Shown here in pieces: positions 1-11,044 of a stretch of DNA of 64,000 nt. Source of the DNA: Lottia gigantea. Its lineage: Eukaryota; Mollusca; Gastropoda; Lottiidae. Positions within the stretch are counted from its first letter, which is position 1. Every line of letters begins with the position of its first letter. The notes beneath the pieces are model-generated. The model searched no databases, was not told where the DNA came from, and saw only the letters and a list, made by a program, of their open reading frames with translations. The stretch spans positions 1,020,382-1,084,381 of the forward strand of contig NW_008708846.1 in assembly GCF_000327385.1 (NCBI RefSeq). The letters are read 5' to 3'. The translations under genes were made by a program, and so were the position numbers.

Positions 1-147
1 GTCCCACAAAAAAAAAAAAAAAAAAAAAAGAATGGACATTTCGATAACAAACTGGGACTTTGCTGAAAGCAAAGTCCCACAAAAAAAAAGAAGGGACATT
101 TCGATAACAAACTGGGACTTTGCTGAAAGCAAAGTCCCACAATAATT
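1..147. repeat. Terminus of the AGGTCA-rich repeat, tandemly duplicated
   Basis: Two adjacent copies of a unit made of an A-run, a GACATTTCGATAACAAACTG block and a perfect hairpin (GGGACTTTGCT, GAA loop, AGCAAAGTCCC). The same block plus hairpin half recurs at 43726-43757 and, inverted, at 48521-48575, where it ends the AGGTCA-rich repeat. The segment is therefore one end of another copy whose body lies outside the window. Confidence 0.6.
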
Positions 148-507
148 ACACTGTTAAAATTCCAAATGTACAGAAAAGCAGCTAATCCAAATATATCCCA
201 ATGAAACTCACATTTAACCACAGAATTACACAAAATTTACTCCAGAGATAGTGTCCAGATTATTTAGATTTCAAGTCATTAAACTATATAGGTTTGTAGT
301 ATTAGTAAATGTTCTCAGGGCTCAGATATCAGTGACTTGTCTCGGCGGCCATCTTGGATCATATATTTGAATCTCTAATACTTACGAAAATTGGCTTCTA
401 TTCTAAATCCCTGGCTTATCCGTCTCGTCGGACCATGTGGGAGATCTGGCGACAATCTGTCATGGAATGGTTCTGGCTGTAAGGCTTATAATATATGAGA
501 GCGCAGC

Positions 508-1012
508 ATTACATACAGATCAGGTTGCATTTCTTTTTATTGTTATTTTATCAATAACCTGCGCTCTGATTCAAGGCCATGCCTTCATTCATATTAATTT
601 TAGCAGATTCGTTGGAGAGAAAGAAACGTGGCTTATATTGAAATAAAGAGGACTGTATTTTTATTACGTCAAATCATTACATACAGATCAGGTTGAATTT
701 CTTTTTATTGTTATTTTATCAATAACCTGCGCTCTGATTCAAGGCCATGCCTTCATTCATATTAATTTTAGCAGATTCGTTGTAGAGAAAGAAACGTGGC
801 TTATATTGAAATAAAGAGGACTGTATTTTTATTACGTCAAATCATTACATACAGATCAGGTTGAATTTCTTTTTATTGTTATTTTATCAATAACCTGCGC
901 TCTGATTCAAGGCCATGCCTTCATTCATATTAATTTTAGCAGATTCGTTGGAGAGAAAGAAACGTGGCTTATATTGAAATAAAGAGGATTGTATTTTTAT
1001 TACTGCAAATCA
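508..1012. repeat. Tandem repeat, 3 copies of 168 bp
   Basis: The string ACATACAGATCAGG recurs at 511, 679 and 847, a period of exactly 168 bp with near-identical copies. 168 is a multiple of 3, so the first copy happens to carry a 69-codon open frame (437-646). That frame is best read as a by-product of the repeat. Nothing is recognised in 148-507 or 1013-1170. Confidence 0.85.
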
Positions 1013-1174
1013 ATCATAATAGACACGAACATCAAGCCAGACTTTGTTACCTGCATTTCAAAATGTGATAATCTGGACTATTATATAATACGTAAGCACA
1101 AGACAAATTTGTAACCAAAAGAAAAGTTCCTAAAATGTACACAAAATTCCAAATCTCATACAAAGAATCCATTA

Positions 1175-1310
1175 GTAGTGCTTCACCCAGATTACAAAGG
1201 CTACTTTACAAATGGCCAGGTATGATGTGACACTAAGATATATTAAGGGCAAAGAAAACATGATCGCAGACGCTCTGTCTCGCGTAAGTGCAGTGTCTTT
1301 ATTTTCTTTA
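1175..1310 (+). mobile_element. Ty3/gypsy-type pol fragment (RNase H end)
   Basis: A short plus-strand stretch translates to MARYDVTLRYIKGKENMIAD followed by ALSRV. This is the hallmark C-terminal end of Ty3/gypsy RNase H. No LTRs or other pol domains are seen nearby. It is a small, broken fossil of unknown age. Nothing is recognised in 1311-1920. Confidence 0.65.
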
Positions 1311-1948
1311 TTTTAGTACAATTTTCTTGAAATAGAAGTTAAAATGTTAATGAAGCATGTAAGAAAATGTTTAGTTTAAGTACAGTCAGTGAGGAAATTT
1401 TATGACCTACATAGTGTTATGGTCAACAACATTTTGAAGCCGAGTTTCGTGGAATGACAATTTATTAATTATTTGGATGGAAATGGATCTTACCAATTCA
1501 AGTTTATGTGATTGTAATGTTTATTGTAAATGTAATAAAAGAAAAAGGTTCTCATGTCTATCTTCAGATTTTTTCATTCGCTGATTACTTTGGTCGTGTG
1601 AACGTCTCAAATTGTTTGATGTATTAAGACTATGACTATTCTAGACTGGTTAATGTGAAATATAACTATTAAATTGTCTCTTAGTATAACTAACAGTCAT
1701 AATATTTCATATTTGGACTGACTCCACTAATTCATTTGCCATCTCTTCCCATGTTAAAACGCAAGATTCAACCTTCTAGAACTTTTTCCAGAAATCTCGT
1801 TGAAAGCTTTCCAATATGTCGAATGAAAGCCTGACCAATCCTCAATGTCTCCTAAAAAATTCAATATATGATGACCATGAAAATTTTGAGCTACTAAAAT
1901 TGAAAGTAGACTACTACCGGTTATACTCATCCGCTAGAGTTTGGCAGT

Positions 1949-2260
1949 TCACAAAACGACTATTTCTATACGCTCAATTGGGATTAGGGTGAGGTCGTCT
2001 ATTGAATGGTCGTCGAGGTTGAAATGATTAGAAACAGGCTTGTCTTTCTTTAATTTGATGTCTGACCTATGAGCATTAAAGGGAGTTCGTAAATTATTCT
2101 TAGTTTCTCCTACATATTTCTTGCATGAAATTAAATATATTACATTCGAATGTTCACATGTTAGATGTTCCTGGATCGGGTACCTTTTATTCGTAGAGTT
2201 GCTTACAAAATAATGAGTTTCTGATATAAAGGGACATGTTTGCATATACTGGACAAACAT
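1949..2260 (-). pseudogene. GIY-YIG endonuclease domain of the Penelope-like element
   Basis: This 103-residue piece carries the first GIY-YIG half as VIYLISC and the second as YVGET, followed by a conserved basic stretch (RTPFNAHRSDIK). It lies directly downstream of the RT region on the same strand, the usual arrangement in endonuclease-bearing Penelope-like elements, where it nicks the target for integration. A cysteine-rich segment precedes it (CEHSNVIYLISC). It is part of the broken element. Confidence 0.8.
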
Positions 2261-2703
2261 GGAGCACTTCTTAAACCTGGAGGTACTTCGGCATAAAGTC
2301 TGTTTTTAGCTGCTATCTGTGCTAAGGTGGAATTTTTTATGTTTCGTAAAAATCGTTTAGAGTACCCACGCTCTTTCAGTTTTGAGAAAACAATCGTACA
2401 GGCTTGGTTGAAATCAGAAGATCTTGTACAAATTCAATGAAATCGTAAAACTTGTGACTTAATTATACCAGAAAAGGTATGTTTTGGGTGAAAGGAGCTC
2501 TTGTGCAAGAGTTGATGAGTATCAGTTTCTTTGAAATACACTTTAATATCCAGTTTATTTGTTTCTGCTATGGAATCTCCCTTCAAGACTGTGGTATCGA
2601 GAAAGTCTATGCTTTTGTCACTCACGTTTGCGGTTAGTTTGATAGAAGGATGGTGGTTGTTGAGAATTTCAAAGAATTCCCAAAACTGTTCGATAGAATA
2701 AAT

Positions 2704-3493
2704 TCAAACCATAAAAATGTCATCCAAAAAGCGTCCGTCAAAAAGTGGGTCAAATGGACAGAGGGGCAACACCTCACGTTCCCACTCTGCCATGAAAAGG
2801 TTTGCGTACGAAGGGGCGAATCGTTTGCCCATTGCTGTCCCTGAAGTTTGTAAATATGTTTTACCATTAAATGTGAAATCGTTTCGACTAAGACAAATCT
2901 CTAAAAGCTGTAGAATTGCATCGTCGGGTCTGTTTGGATCTGGGTTTCTATTAAAAGCTTTACGAACTGCCGTTAAACCAGTAGTGTTATCGATATTGGT
3001 ATACATAGAAGAAACGTCGATAGAAATTAAAATAGCATTAGAGGGAATTCGAAGATTTTTTATTTTATTGACAAATGAAATGATCAATGTATTCTGACAC
3101 TGCATATGACTCACTACCACAGTCAGATATAATCGGGCGGCCTTTAGGGATTTTATTCGAGATAAACCACTCCTTTGTTGGATACTTATGGATTTTAGGC
3201 AAAGTGTACAAATGTCTCTCGCGACAATCAGGTTTGGCAGACAGATAGTCATATTGTTTCTGTTTGAGATAACTAGTTTTGACTAAATCGGCAAGAATAT
3301 TGTTAATCATGTTAGCAGTTTCTTTGAAAATTGGTTTCGGTAAAATGGCATAATGTTTAGGATTATTCAGTTGATTCTCTGCTTCTGAAACGTAATCCTC
3401 CCTATTCAGAATGACACAACATGAACCTTTGTCACTCTTTTTAATAACAATGCTATCGTCTTTCTTAAGTAAGTTTAACACTTCACGTTCCAC
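2704..3493 (-). pseudogene. Penelope-like reverse transcriptase region
   Basis: Visible blocks in order: a fingers region with KKSDKGSCCVILNREDYV; a template-grip region with HLYTLPKIHKYPTKEW and KGRPIISDCGS; the first catalytic aspartate block SIDVSSMYTNI; the primer-grip-like SGTAMGKRFAPSYANLFM; and the second catalytic block FLDDIFMV. This order and the SGTAMG.xxAP motif are typical of Penelope-like RTs and distinguish them from LINE and LTR RTs. The upstream open piece 3494-3682 is probably the N-terminal part of the same protein. The region is broken and I infer no activity. Confidence 0.85.
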
Positions 3494-3654
3494 TCATGTG
3501 ACATTAGGCTTTTCGTGTGTTATGGAAAGGTTCACTGTTTGGCTATTCATACTCGCAAATGCTTTCAATATTTCAGATTGGATGGCGGCCTGAGGGGGTG
3601 TCCACGTGGATTTAGGAATAAACATTGTTCTAGCACCACGTGGGGGTAAAATTT

Positions 3655-5586
3655 CAGACATCAAATTCCAAATCTGGACCAAAAATTACCCCAAAATAGG
3701 CATGCTAAAAATCCCAAAAGGGAGAGAGAAAGAAGATTTCTAAAAATAGCCTGGACTACATCAATTGCATAGAAAGTTTTAGTGGAGTGAGTCCATTTGC
3801 AACTGAATGTGTGTTAAATGAAAGTATTAGAATTATCTCCCTTTACAAGATTAGCATTTATACTCATCCGCTACAGTTTGCCAGTTCACAAAACGACTAT
3901 TTTTAGAATTAGCCTTCCGCCTTTATGTCTCTCATCATCTCACCAAATCTTAAAGATAATGGAATTTCAGACATCAAATTCCAAATCTAGACCAAAAATT
4001 ACCCAAAAATAGGCATGCAAAAACCCCCAAAGGGAGAGAGAAAGAAGATTTCTAAAAATAGCCTGGACTACATCATTTGCATAGAAAGTTTTAGTGGAGT
4101 GAGTCCATTTGCAACTGAATGTGTGTTAAATGAAAGTATTAGAATTATCTCCCTTTACAAGTTTAGCATTTATACTCATCCGCTAGAGTTTGGCAGTTCA
4201 CAAAACGACTATTTTTATACGCCCACGTGAAATGTGGGGCGTATATTGCCGTCACCCGTGTCCGTCGGTGCGTCCGTCAGTCCACACTCTACACGTCACA
4301 ATTCTTTAAGGATTTTGACGAAACTTGCAGAAATTGTTTATTATCACCCAAAGATGAACCCTATATAAAATCAATAAAATCGAAAAAATATTTATTATGA
4401 ATTATTGCCTTTGTTCTTCAAAACGCGTTCGATTTTTAGCTCGTTAACATTCTACAAGCACAATTCTTTACGGATTTTGACGAAACTTGCTGAAATTGTT
4501 TATTTTCACCCAAGGATGAACCCTATTGAAAATCAATAAAATCGAAAAAATATTTAATATGAATTATTGCCCTTGGTCTTTAAAACGCGTTCGATTTTTA
4601 GCTCGTTAACACTCTAGAAGGGATCATTCTTGATGGATTTTAACGAAACTTGGCATGAGTGTTCGTAATCACCCAAGGATGAACCCTATTGAAAATCAGA
4701 AAAGTTGAAAAATATTTAGTATGATCTACTGCCCTTGTTCTCGAAAACGCGTTAATTTTTAGCTTGTAAACACTCTAGAAGGGACAATTCTTGACGGATT
4801 TTGACGAAACTTGGCATGAGTGTTTGTTATCACCCAAGGATAAACCCTTTTGAAAATCAGATAAATCGAAAAAATATTTAGTATGAATTATTGCCCTTGT
4901 TCTTGAAAAAGCTTTCAAATTTAGCTCTTAAACACTATACGGCATGATTCTTGCTGGATTTTGACAAAACTTGGTAAAAAACACTCTACAAGTCACAATT
5001 CTTTACGGATATTGACAAAACTTGCTGAAATCTTTTATTATCACCCAAGGATGAACCCTATAGAAACTGTAGAAGGCATGATTCTCGCGCTGAAGATTGA
5101 ATATTTGTCTTCTAGAGTTTTCACGAGCTAAAGATTGAACACGTTTTCTAGAACAAGGGCAGTAACTCATACTCAATATCATTCAGTATCGCCATAAAGA
5201 GTTCAAATGAAGTGTATAACTGAAGGTTGAATATTTCATACTGGCGATTGTTACTGTACTGCTAAATATTTTTATTCAAAATCAAAGCTGCCAGTGGGCG
5301 TATATTACCTTGCCTGGCAAGCTATCTTAAGAATTAGCCTTCCGCCTTTATGTCTCTCATCAGCTCACCAAATCTTAAAGATAATGCAATTTCAGACATC
5401 AAATTCCAAATCTAGACCAAAAATTACCCAAAAATAGGCATGCAAAAACCCCAAAAGGGAGAGAGAAAGAAGATTTCTAAAAATAGCCTGGACTACATCA
5501 TTTGCATAGAATGTTTTAGTGGAGTGCAACTGAATGTGTGTTAAATGAAAGTATTAGAATTATCTCCCTTTACAAGTTTAGCATTT
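3655..5586 (-). repeat. ~310-bp direct repeats linked to the Penelope-like element (3 copies)
   Basis: Three direct copies: about 3655-3901, 3902-4215 and 5329-5586. Each runs from AGAATTAGCCTTCCGCC through ATAGCCTGGACTACATCA to CTCCCTTTACAAG; the first two end in CACAAAACGACTATTTTT. Copy 1 starts late and copy 3 stops early. The third is separated from the second by a pearl-like element inserted exactly at the unit junction. They probably represent the repeated ends of the Penelope-like element. Confidence 0.7.
4216..5328 (-). mobile_element. Pearl-like non-autonomous element, complete (inverted)
   Basis: Read on the minus strand it starts with GATAGCTTGCCAGGCAAGG, then TATACGCCCACTGGCAGC, a unique segment, several ~160-bp core units (CAAGGGCAATAACTCATACT; AAAATCCGTCAAGAATTGTG), a short ACGG-type run, and the end AATGTGGGGCGTAT family hairpin. 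This left-end/core/microsatellite/right-end plan is that of the pearl family known from bivalves, thought to be Helentron-related. No coding capacity is seen. The flanks join without a duplication, judged against the uninterrupted copy at 3890-3910. Confidence 0.75.
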
Positions 5587-6995
5587 TTGAATGTTGTGTG
5601 TATTTTTGTTCTTACCTTTGACTAACAGTTTTTTTTTTAACTGATTTATAACATCTGAGTAGACTGCACCATATATTCAACAAATCCTGAAAGTTTCATG
5701 CCTCACAGAGTCTCGGAATATTTTTGATAGCTCATTAAAGTTCAAGATTTGTATAAAAATCAAATCAAAATGCGCATCTTTAAAAGCTGAAATATGGAGT
5801 TGTGGCACTTTCTGCAAGTGGGAACATGGATTTTTAGTTAGCTACAACATATAGGAATAGATTACAGGTGAGAAAAAGTAATCTACAGGTTGTGCTACAA
5901 AAATTCATTTTAAAGCACATTTGAGAGGCACAGTCCATGGCCTAGTACAACCCCGGAACTTAGATGCACTCTTAGCCTATATTGACTTTAAAGTTAAAAT
6001 ATTCCAGTTTTATTTTATAAGAAATCAAACTCGTTATTATGTTGTAAAACTTTATTTGCATGAATAGTAAAAAAAAAATTTCTGTTTCTTTGAGGAAATT
6101 TGGTGTTGAATCCTTATATGCACAAAAATAGGTTACACCACTGTACTATAAAAACAGATTCGAAATTAGAGCAGTAATTTGAAATTCATATTGAATGGTT
6201 AACGTCCTACATCATTTCTGATTGAGTGAAAATGCGTCACTTTACATTCAACCACTAATGAGCACATATTTATCATGAGAAATCAGGTCAGATTATGTGT
6301 GACGTGTAGTTTTGGCTGAGGATCGTGACCAGAAATCGATAAAAACATAGAATAGTCATTAGCAAAACAAAGCTGTTATCATTTTATTTTCATGAAACTA
6401 ATATAAATTTTCTTCTATTATGTTGCAAATAATTTGTCAACTAAATTTTTGTCTTATTTGAACATAAAGTTTATATAAATCAATTCTAGATTTTATGCAT
6501 GAAGTTTAAGACATTCAAAGTTTTATGAAACTGGTCAAAAAAAACTATAACATTGCCATTATTTAGACATCAAAATGGAATATTTTTATTTATACATACT
6601 ATACCAAATATTATCAAAATCACTTGAAAGCTATCGATTGGGAAAAAACAAGGGCAGAAATGGAAATGGAAAAATACATATATTTTAAAAATATAAAGAA
6701 GGGAAAATTGTAATATTAACTTATGAAGAACTATATCTAATATGTATAAAACAATTTAAAAAGCTGAAATTTCATGATTTTTCTTTTATGGTACACCACC
6801 AATTAAGGCTAAGATAATCCTTTTGTAATCACCAGAAACATCATCCTAAAATAGAAGAAAACAAATTAATATTGGAGAATCACATTCCATGAATGTGGGG
6901 CAGATTAGATCAATATTTCATAAGAATGTTTCACTTGGTGATACAAGCACCAAATTTGGAACAGTGGTTCCTGAGTATCTACTCTTTCAGAAGAT
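5587..6995. other. Non-coding stretch with one MITE end
   Basis: AT-rich sequence without a supported gene. The only recognised piece is at 6100-6144, where GTTGAATCCTTATATGCAC and AGGTTACACCACTGTA match the right terminus of the 823-bp MITE at 17272-18094. The other end of this copy could not be placed with confidence. Confidence 0.5.
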
Positions 6996-7356
6996 AACTT
7001 GCCAGGCAAGGTAATATACGGTCACTGGCAGCTTTGATTTTAAATAAAAATATTAAGCAGTACCGTAACAATTACCAGTATAAATTTTTGTCAAATCTTT
7101 GTGTTAAGACAGTTATATATACGGACGGACAGACACACAGACGGATCGACACACAGACAGACAGGGGCTATATAGGGTTTATCCTTGAGTGATTACAAAC
7201 ACTCACACAAAGTTTTGTCAAAATCCATCAAAAAACCAGCGCTTTATCGTGTCCACAAACAATTCAAGAACAAGAGCAATAACTCATAGTAAATATTTTT
7301 GATTCGTCTGATTTTCAAGACAGACAGACAGCCATGGGCAACGACTATATACGCCC
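6996..7356 (+). mobile_element. Pearl-like element, short copy
   Basis: Left end AACTTGCCAGGCAAGGTAAT and CACTGGCAGCTTTGATTTTA, then a GACGGACAGACA-type microsatellite, about one core unit (GTGATTACAAACACTCACAC; TCAAAATCCATCAA) and a degenerate right end near TATATACGCCCAC. The core unit also follows the microsatellite, so this copy is rearranged relative to the usual order. Confidence 0.65.
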
Positions 7357-7439
7357 ACAATTTTCATTGAAATATCTATTGTTATATATCATTATAGAGG
7401 GCAGATGAACACTAGTAAGATTCAATAAGAATTGTTGGT

Positions 7440-7770
7440 GTATGTAAATTAGGTCACGTGGCAGAGCTCTTAAAAGATAAAAATCATAATTTTCAATCGG
7501 CTATAAAACCGGAAGTAAACAGTGCACAGCACAAATGAATATATCACTGGATAGATATCATCTAGGGCAACAAATTTGGTTCCGGCCACAAGGTCACGAA
7601 AGGTCAAGGTCACGAAATAGGAGCCTTTAAAGTTTTGGGCATTACTGAAAAATTTTAACCAGAAATAAAAGAAAAGAAGAATTGAAATTAAAAAATCGGC
7701 TTCCAAATTTCTTTTCGCAATCGATACGGATATCCGAAAAAATCTCAAAAAGTCAGCGAAAAAAAGTCAA
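7440..7770. repeat. Fragment related to the AGGTCA-rich repeat
   Basis: Contains TAGGTCACGTGGCAGAGC, CTATAAAACCGGAAGT and AAGGTCACGAAAGGTCAAGG, all blocks of the larger AGGTCA-rich repeats at 41-43.8, 48.5-50.2 and 54-56 kb. The 92-codon minus-strand open frame here (7470-7748) has no recognisable domain and lies inside the repeat, so it is not called a gene. Confidence 0.55.
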
Positions 7771-7785
7771 AACTGTCGATTTCTA

Positions 7786-8010
7786 TCTTGTAGTCATTAG
7801 CGCGAAGTAATAAACAGTAAAATTTGAGCAAATTCAGATTGGTATTAGTGCTGATAAATAGAAAAAATTTAAGGAAGCCACTGTCCACTGCTCATTTCCG
7901 GTTGGTCAAAATGGTACCAATTTACATTTAACAAATAATTGTCCACCATTTTGACTAGAAAACAGCAACAGACAGTCTGTAGCATGTTTCCTTCTAAGAA
8001 AACAAGCAAA
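7786..8010 (+). repeat. Dispersed repeat, copy 1 (partner at 30436-30645)
   Basis: TAGTCATTAGCGCGAAGTAA, AGTGCTGATAAATAGAAAAA, CCAATTTACATTTAACAAA, TTTGACTAGAAAACAGCAAC and GCATGTTTCCTTCT recur in the same order and orientation at 30436-30645. No coding potential or terminal repeats are recognised. Type unknown. Confidence 0.6.
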
Positions 8011-8059
8011 GGTAAAATTCAAAAAAAAAAAAAAAAAAAATAGTCATTTGCAAAACAAA

Positions 8060-8960
8060 AGATAGCTTGCAATGCAAGGTAACATACGCCCACTGGCAGC
8101 TGTCAGAAATAATAAAACAGTCTTTAGTGGCTAAAGTACGAATTTTCTCATATTGAAGAAATTATTTATGATGAATAATACCACAAAATTTCCCTTCCCT
8201 GAAAACCAAATACAACAAACAATTAAATCACACAGCTCTAATCAAGGGCAAAAAACAACTTTTGACGCGTGTTTACAAAGTCAAGGGCAATAACTCAAAA
8301 AATGTTCATCAAAAATATCTCTTGTTAGAACTTGTCCGAGATCTTATCAATTCCAATGATCACACTCAGTTTCATCAAATTGAAAACTGAAGCTTCTATT
8401 GTGCTCACAAACAAATTTTGACGCATTTTTCGTAAGTTAATGGCAATATCTCAAAAACATTTCATCGAAAATGCGTCAAGTTAGAACTTGTCCGAGATCT
8501 TATCAATTTCAATGATCATACCAAGTTTCATCAGAATTGGTTGAAAACTGTAGCGTCAATCCTGCTCACAAACTATTTTCAACAAATTTCGACGCATTTT
8601 AACAAAGTCAAGGGCAATAACTAAAAAATGTTCATCAAAAATATCTCTTGTTAGAACTTGTCCGAGATCTTATCAATTCCAATGATCACACCCAGTTTCA
8701 TCAAAATCGGTTGAAAACTGTAGCTTCTATTGTGCTCACAAACAAATTTTGACGTTAATGGCAATAACTCAAAAACATTTCATCGAAAATGCGTCAAGGT
8801 AGAACTTGTCCGAGATCTTATCAATTTCAATGATCACACCAAGTTTTATCAGAATCGGTTGAAAACTGTAGCTTCAATCCTGCTCACAAACTATTTTTAA
8901 CAAATTTTGACGGGTTTTTACAAAGACAAAATTCATGTGGGCATATACAAAGCAAAATCA
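8060..8960 (+). mobile_element. Pearl-like element, divergent core subfamily
   Basis: Left end GATAGCTTGCAATGCAAGG and ACGCCCACTGGCAGCTGTC, then about five core units of roughly 150-170 bp built on AACTTGTCCGAGATCTTATC and CTCACAAACAAATTTTGACG, and a degenerate right end (ATGTGGGCATATAC) near 8940-8955. The core sequence differs from the main pearl-like copies in this window although the left end is the same. This suggests core exchange between subfamilies. Confidence 0.65.
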
Positions 8961-8965
8961 AAATT

Positions 8966-9590
8966 AAAAGATAGCTTGCCAGGCAAGGTAATATACGCCC
9001 ACTGGCAGCTTTTATTTTGAACATAAATATTTAGCAGTACAGTAACAATCACCAGTATGAAATATTCAACCTTCAGTCATACACTTCTTTTGAACTCTTT
9101 AGGGCGATACTGAATAACATTGAGTATGAGTTATTGCCCTAGTGCTTGAAAACGTGTTCAATCTTTAGCTCGTGAAAACTATAGAAGACAAATATTCAAT
9201 CTTCAGCGCGGTAATGAATAATAAAACCAAGTTTTGTCAAAATCCGTCAAGAATTGTCCCTTCTGGAGTGTTTACAAGCTAAAATTTGAATGCGTTTTCA
9301 AGAACAAGGGCAATAACTCATACTAAATATTTTTCAATTTTTCTGTTTTTCAATACGTTTTATCCATGGTGATAACCAACACTCATGCCAAGTTTCGTCA
9401 AATCCGTCAAGAATTGTGCCTTTTAGAGTGTATACGAACTAAAAATTGAACGCATTTTCAAGAACAAGGGCAATAACTAATACTTATAAATAGTTTATAT
9501 ATATAAAGCTCTATCGCGCCTACAAGAAATGTGGACGGACGGACGGATAGGGGCGACGGCAATATACGTCCACATTTCCATGTGGTGGTT
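8966..9590 (+). mobile_element. Pearl-like element
   Basis: Clear left end (GATAGCTTGCCAGGCAAGG; ACGCCCACTGGCAGC), a unique segment (ATTTAGCAGTACAGTAACAA; TATTCAACCTTCAG), two to three core units, a GGACGGACGGA run near 9535 and the right end ACGGCAATATACGTCCACAT with ATTTCCATGTGG. It abuts the preceding pearl-like copy. Nothing is recognised in 9591-10100. Confidence 0.7.
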
Positions 9591-10109
9591 GGACACAGAT
9601 CTGTCAGCTTCCAGGCTGTTTTACGTTATATGTATTGGTCGTAAAACATAAGTTCTATTTAAGGATTTAATGTAGATATTTTTGCGTTTATTAATGCAAG
9701 ATTTAGCACGTGACAATTGGATGTCCATCAACCAATATCCGCAAATAAAATCTATAGTCAATTCTTAAACAGTATTTTCATTCGGTAGCGATCATGAATC
9801 TTAATTTTTATGGATAAAATATATGCTACAGTGGCTATAACCCAATGCCAAAAATGTTTTAAGTATTACAGTTTTTGCTGGGTACAACAATTACAACATC
9901 CACAGACAGCCCTTTTCTGATATAGATTTTAGTACCCTGTTTTGATTGACAGCTGTTGTTGTACTGTTTTAAGTTTATGGCCCCATACTTAACACCTGCA
10001 ATTATTGACTTGTTTAACCCTTTGTAAAATAATTATCTTGTCTAATAAAATGGATTTTATTTTAATTCAATCACCAAAAGACACTCAAAATCATTTTATA
10101 TCAAAGACT

Positions 10110-10237
10110 CTTTAAATTGTCTGAGTAATTTTGTTCTATATTGTCTTACTTGTGAATTATGTAAATTTCAGTATGTTGGCCAGACAATAACCTCCTTCAT
10201 TATTAGACATAACAAACATAGGAGCAACATTCAATAG
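10110..10237 (+). mobile_element. Penelope-like GIY-YIG fragment
   Basis: The plus strand reads NFVLYCLTCELCKF, QYVGQT and then IIRHNKHRSNI. This is the GIY-YIG core of a second Penelope-like element in opposite orientation to the one at 1.9-3.7 kb. Only this fragment is present, ending just before the ISL2EU terminus. Confidence 0.65.
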
Positions 10238-10820
10238 GCCATTTGCCATTTTTTTTCGTCTGGGTCAATGACGTCTATATTAGAGTTATCCCCCCTTAAC
10301 ACCGGACAGACGACGCCATTTGTTTACACTGGCAACTGTCATTAAAATAGGTCAAGCAAATGAATAACAACTCACAGAATTTACATTTACCCGAGCAAAT
10401 TAATCATCGATTTTATAAATAAGTATCTGCGAGATAGAGGCGTGACAGTTACAGGCTACAACAAAGAGGTTTTGAGAGAAATAGCTATCGCTGTTGATAA
10501 ACTTCGATTGCCCGTAGACCCTGATTTTAGTCGCGAATCTGTGGAAGTTTGTATTGAGAAAAAACTATTAAAACCCTATGTAAACCATTTTGAAATGGAT
10601 GATTATACCAAGGATTTCAGCTGTATACCAGAATTTGGACTCATTGATATTTTCAATTACTTAATATTTGCCAAGGCTGATCTGGATGGGAAGAAACTGA
10701 AAAGATACAAGTCGTTCGAGGACTACAGACTTTACTATGACAGTCACGTTGAATTTCTCATGTACAATCCAGTTAGTGATACGTCCAAAGCTAAAGTCAA
10801 GCCTACACAAAGGGACAAAA

Positions 10821-10825
10821 CATAC
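10821..10825 (+). repeat. Target-site duplication, left (CATAC)
   Basis: CATAC directly precedes the 5' LTR and recurs directly after the 3' LTR at 18505-18509. Five bases fits BEL/Pao integration. The flanks read as one nuclease gene on both sides. Confidence 0.9.
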
Positions 10826-10954
10826 TGTAACAAACTTTCATTTTATTTAACATTATACATTATTTCGTGTCCATTCCAAATTATGTACGCAACCTATTTA
10901 TGTATGACGTCATTCTTTCTAGAACATACTTCACAATAAACAAACTTCGTTAAA
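10826..10954 (+). repeat. BEL/Pao 5' LTR (129 bp)
   Basis: Begins TGTAACAAAC and ends CTTCGTTAAA, with an AATAAA at 10935. Length is identical to the 3' LTR. It contains a full TGACGTCA palindrome at 10905-10912. At 129 bp this LTR is short for the superfamily. Confidence 0.9.
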
Positions 10955-10972
10955 TGGCACCCAACGTGGGGC
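10955..10972 (+). promoter_or_regulatory. Primer-binding site of the BEL/Pao element
   Basis: TGGCACCCAACGTGGGGC starts immediately after the 5' LTR. Close to the TGGCGCCCAACGTGGGGC type of primer-binding site common in animal LTR elements, where a host tRNA 3' end primes minus-strand synthesis. Confidence 0.75.
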
Positions 10973-11044
10973 TGGGTTCAATACAAGAAAATCGACTCAA
11001 ATTACAATAATTTCAACGTCAAACTATCACAAACTATCACAAAC

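Larger units (their letters stand above)
1925..3690 (-). mobile_element. Penelope-like retroelement, broken
   Basis: The minus strand reads, from 3690 down to 1950, as the single protein of a Penelope-like element: an N-terminal region, a reverse transcriptase and a C-terminal GIY-YIG endonuclease. The frame is broken in several places, so the copy is not functional. Related ~310-bp direct repeats lie just upstream (3655-5586). They share the ACTCATCCGCTAGAG stretch found just beyond the endonuclease end at 1927, as expected for the repeated ends (pseudo-LTRs) of this class. Penelope-like elements are neither LTR nor typical LINE retroelements. Confidence 0.85.

Noticed and set aside
437-646. 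69-codon open frame at the start of the window
   Set aside because: It lies mostly in a 168-bp tandem repeat whose period is a multiple of 3; no domain is recognisable.
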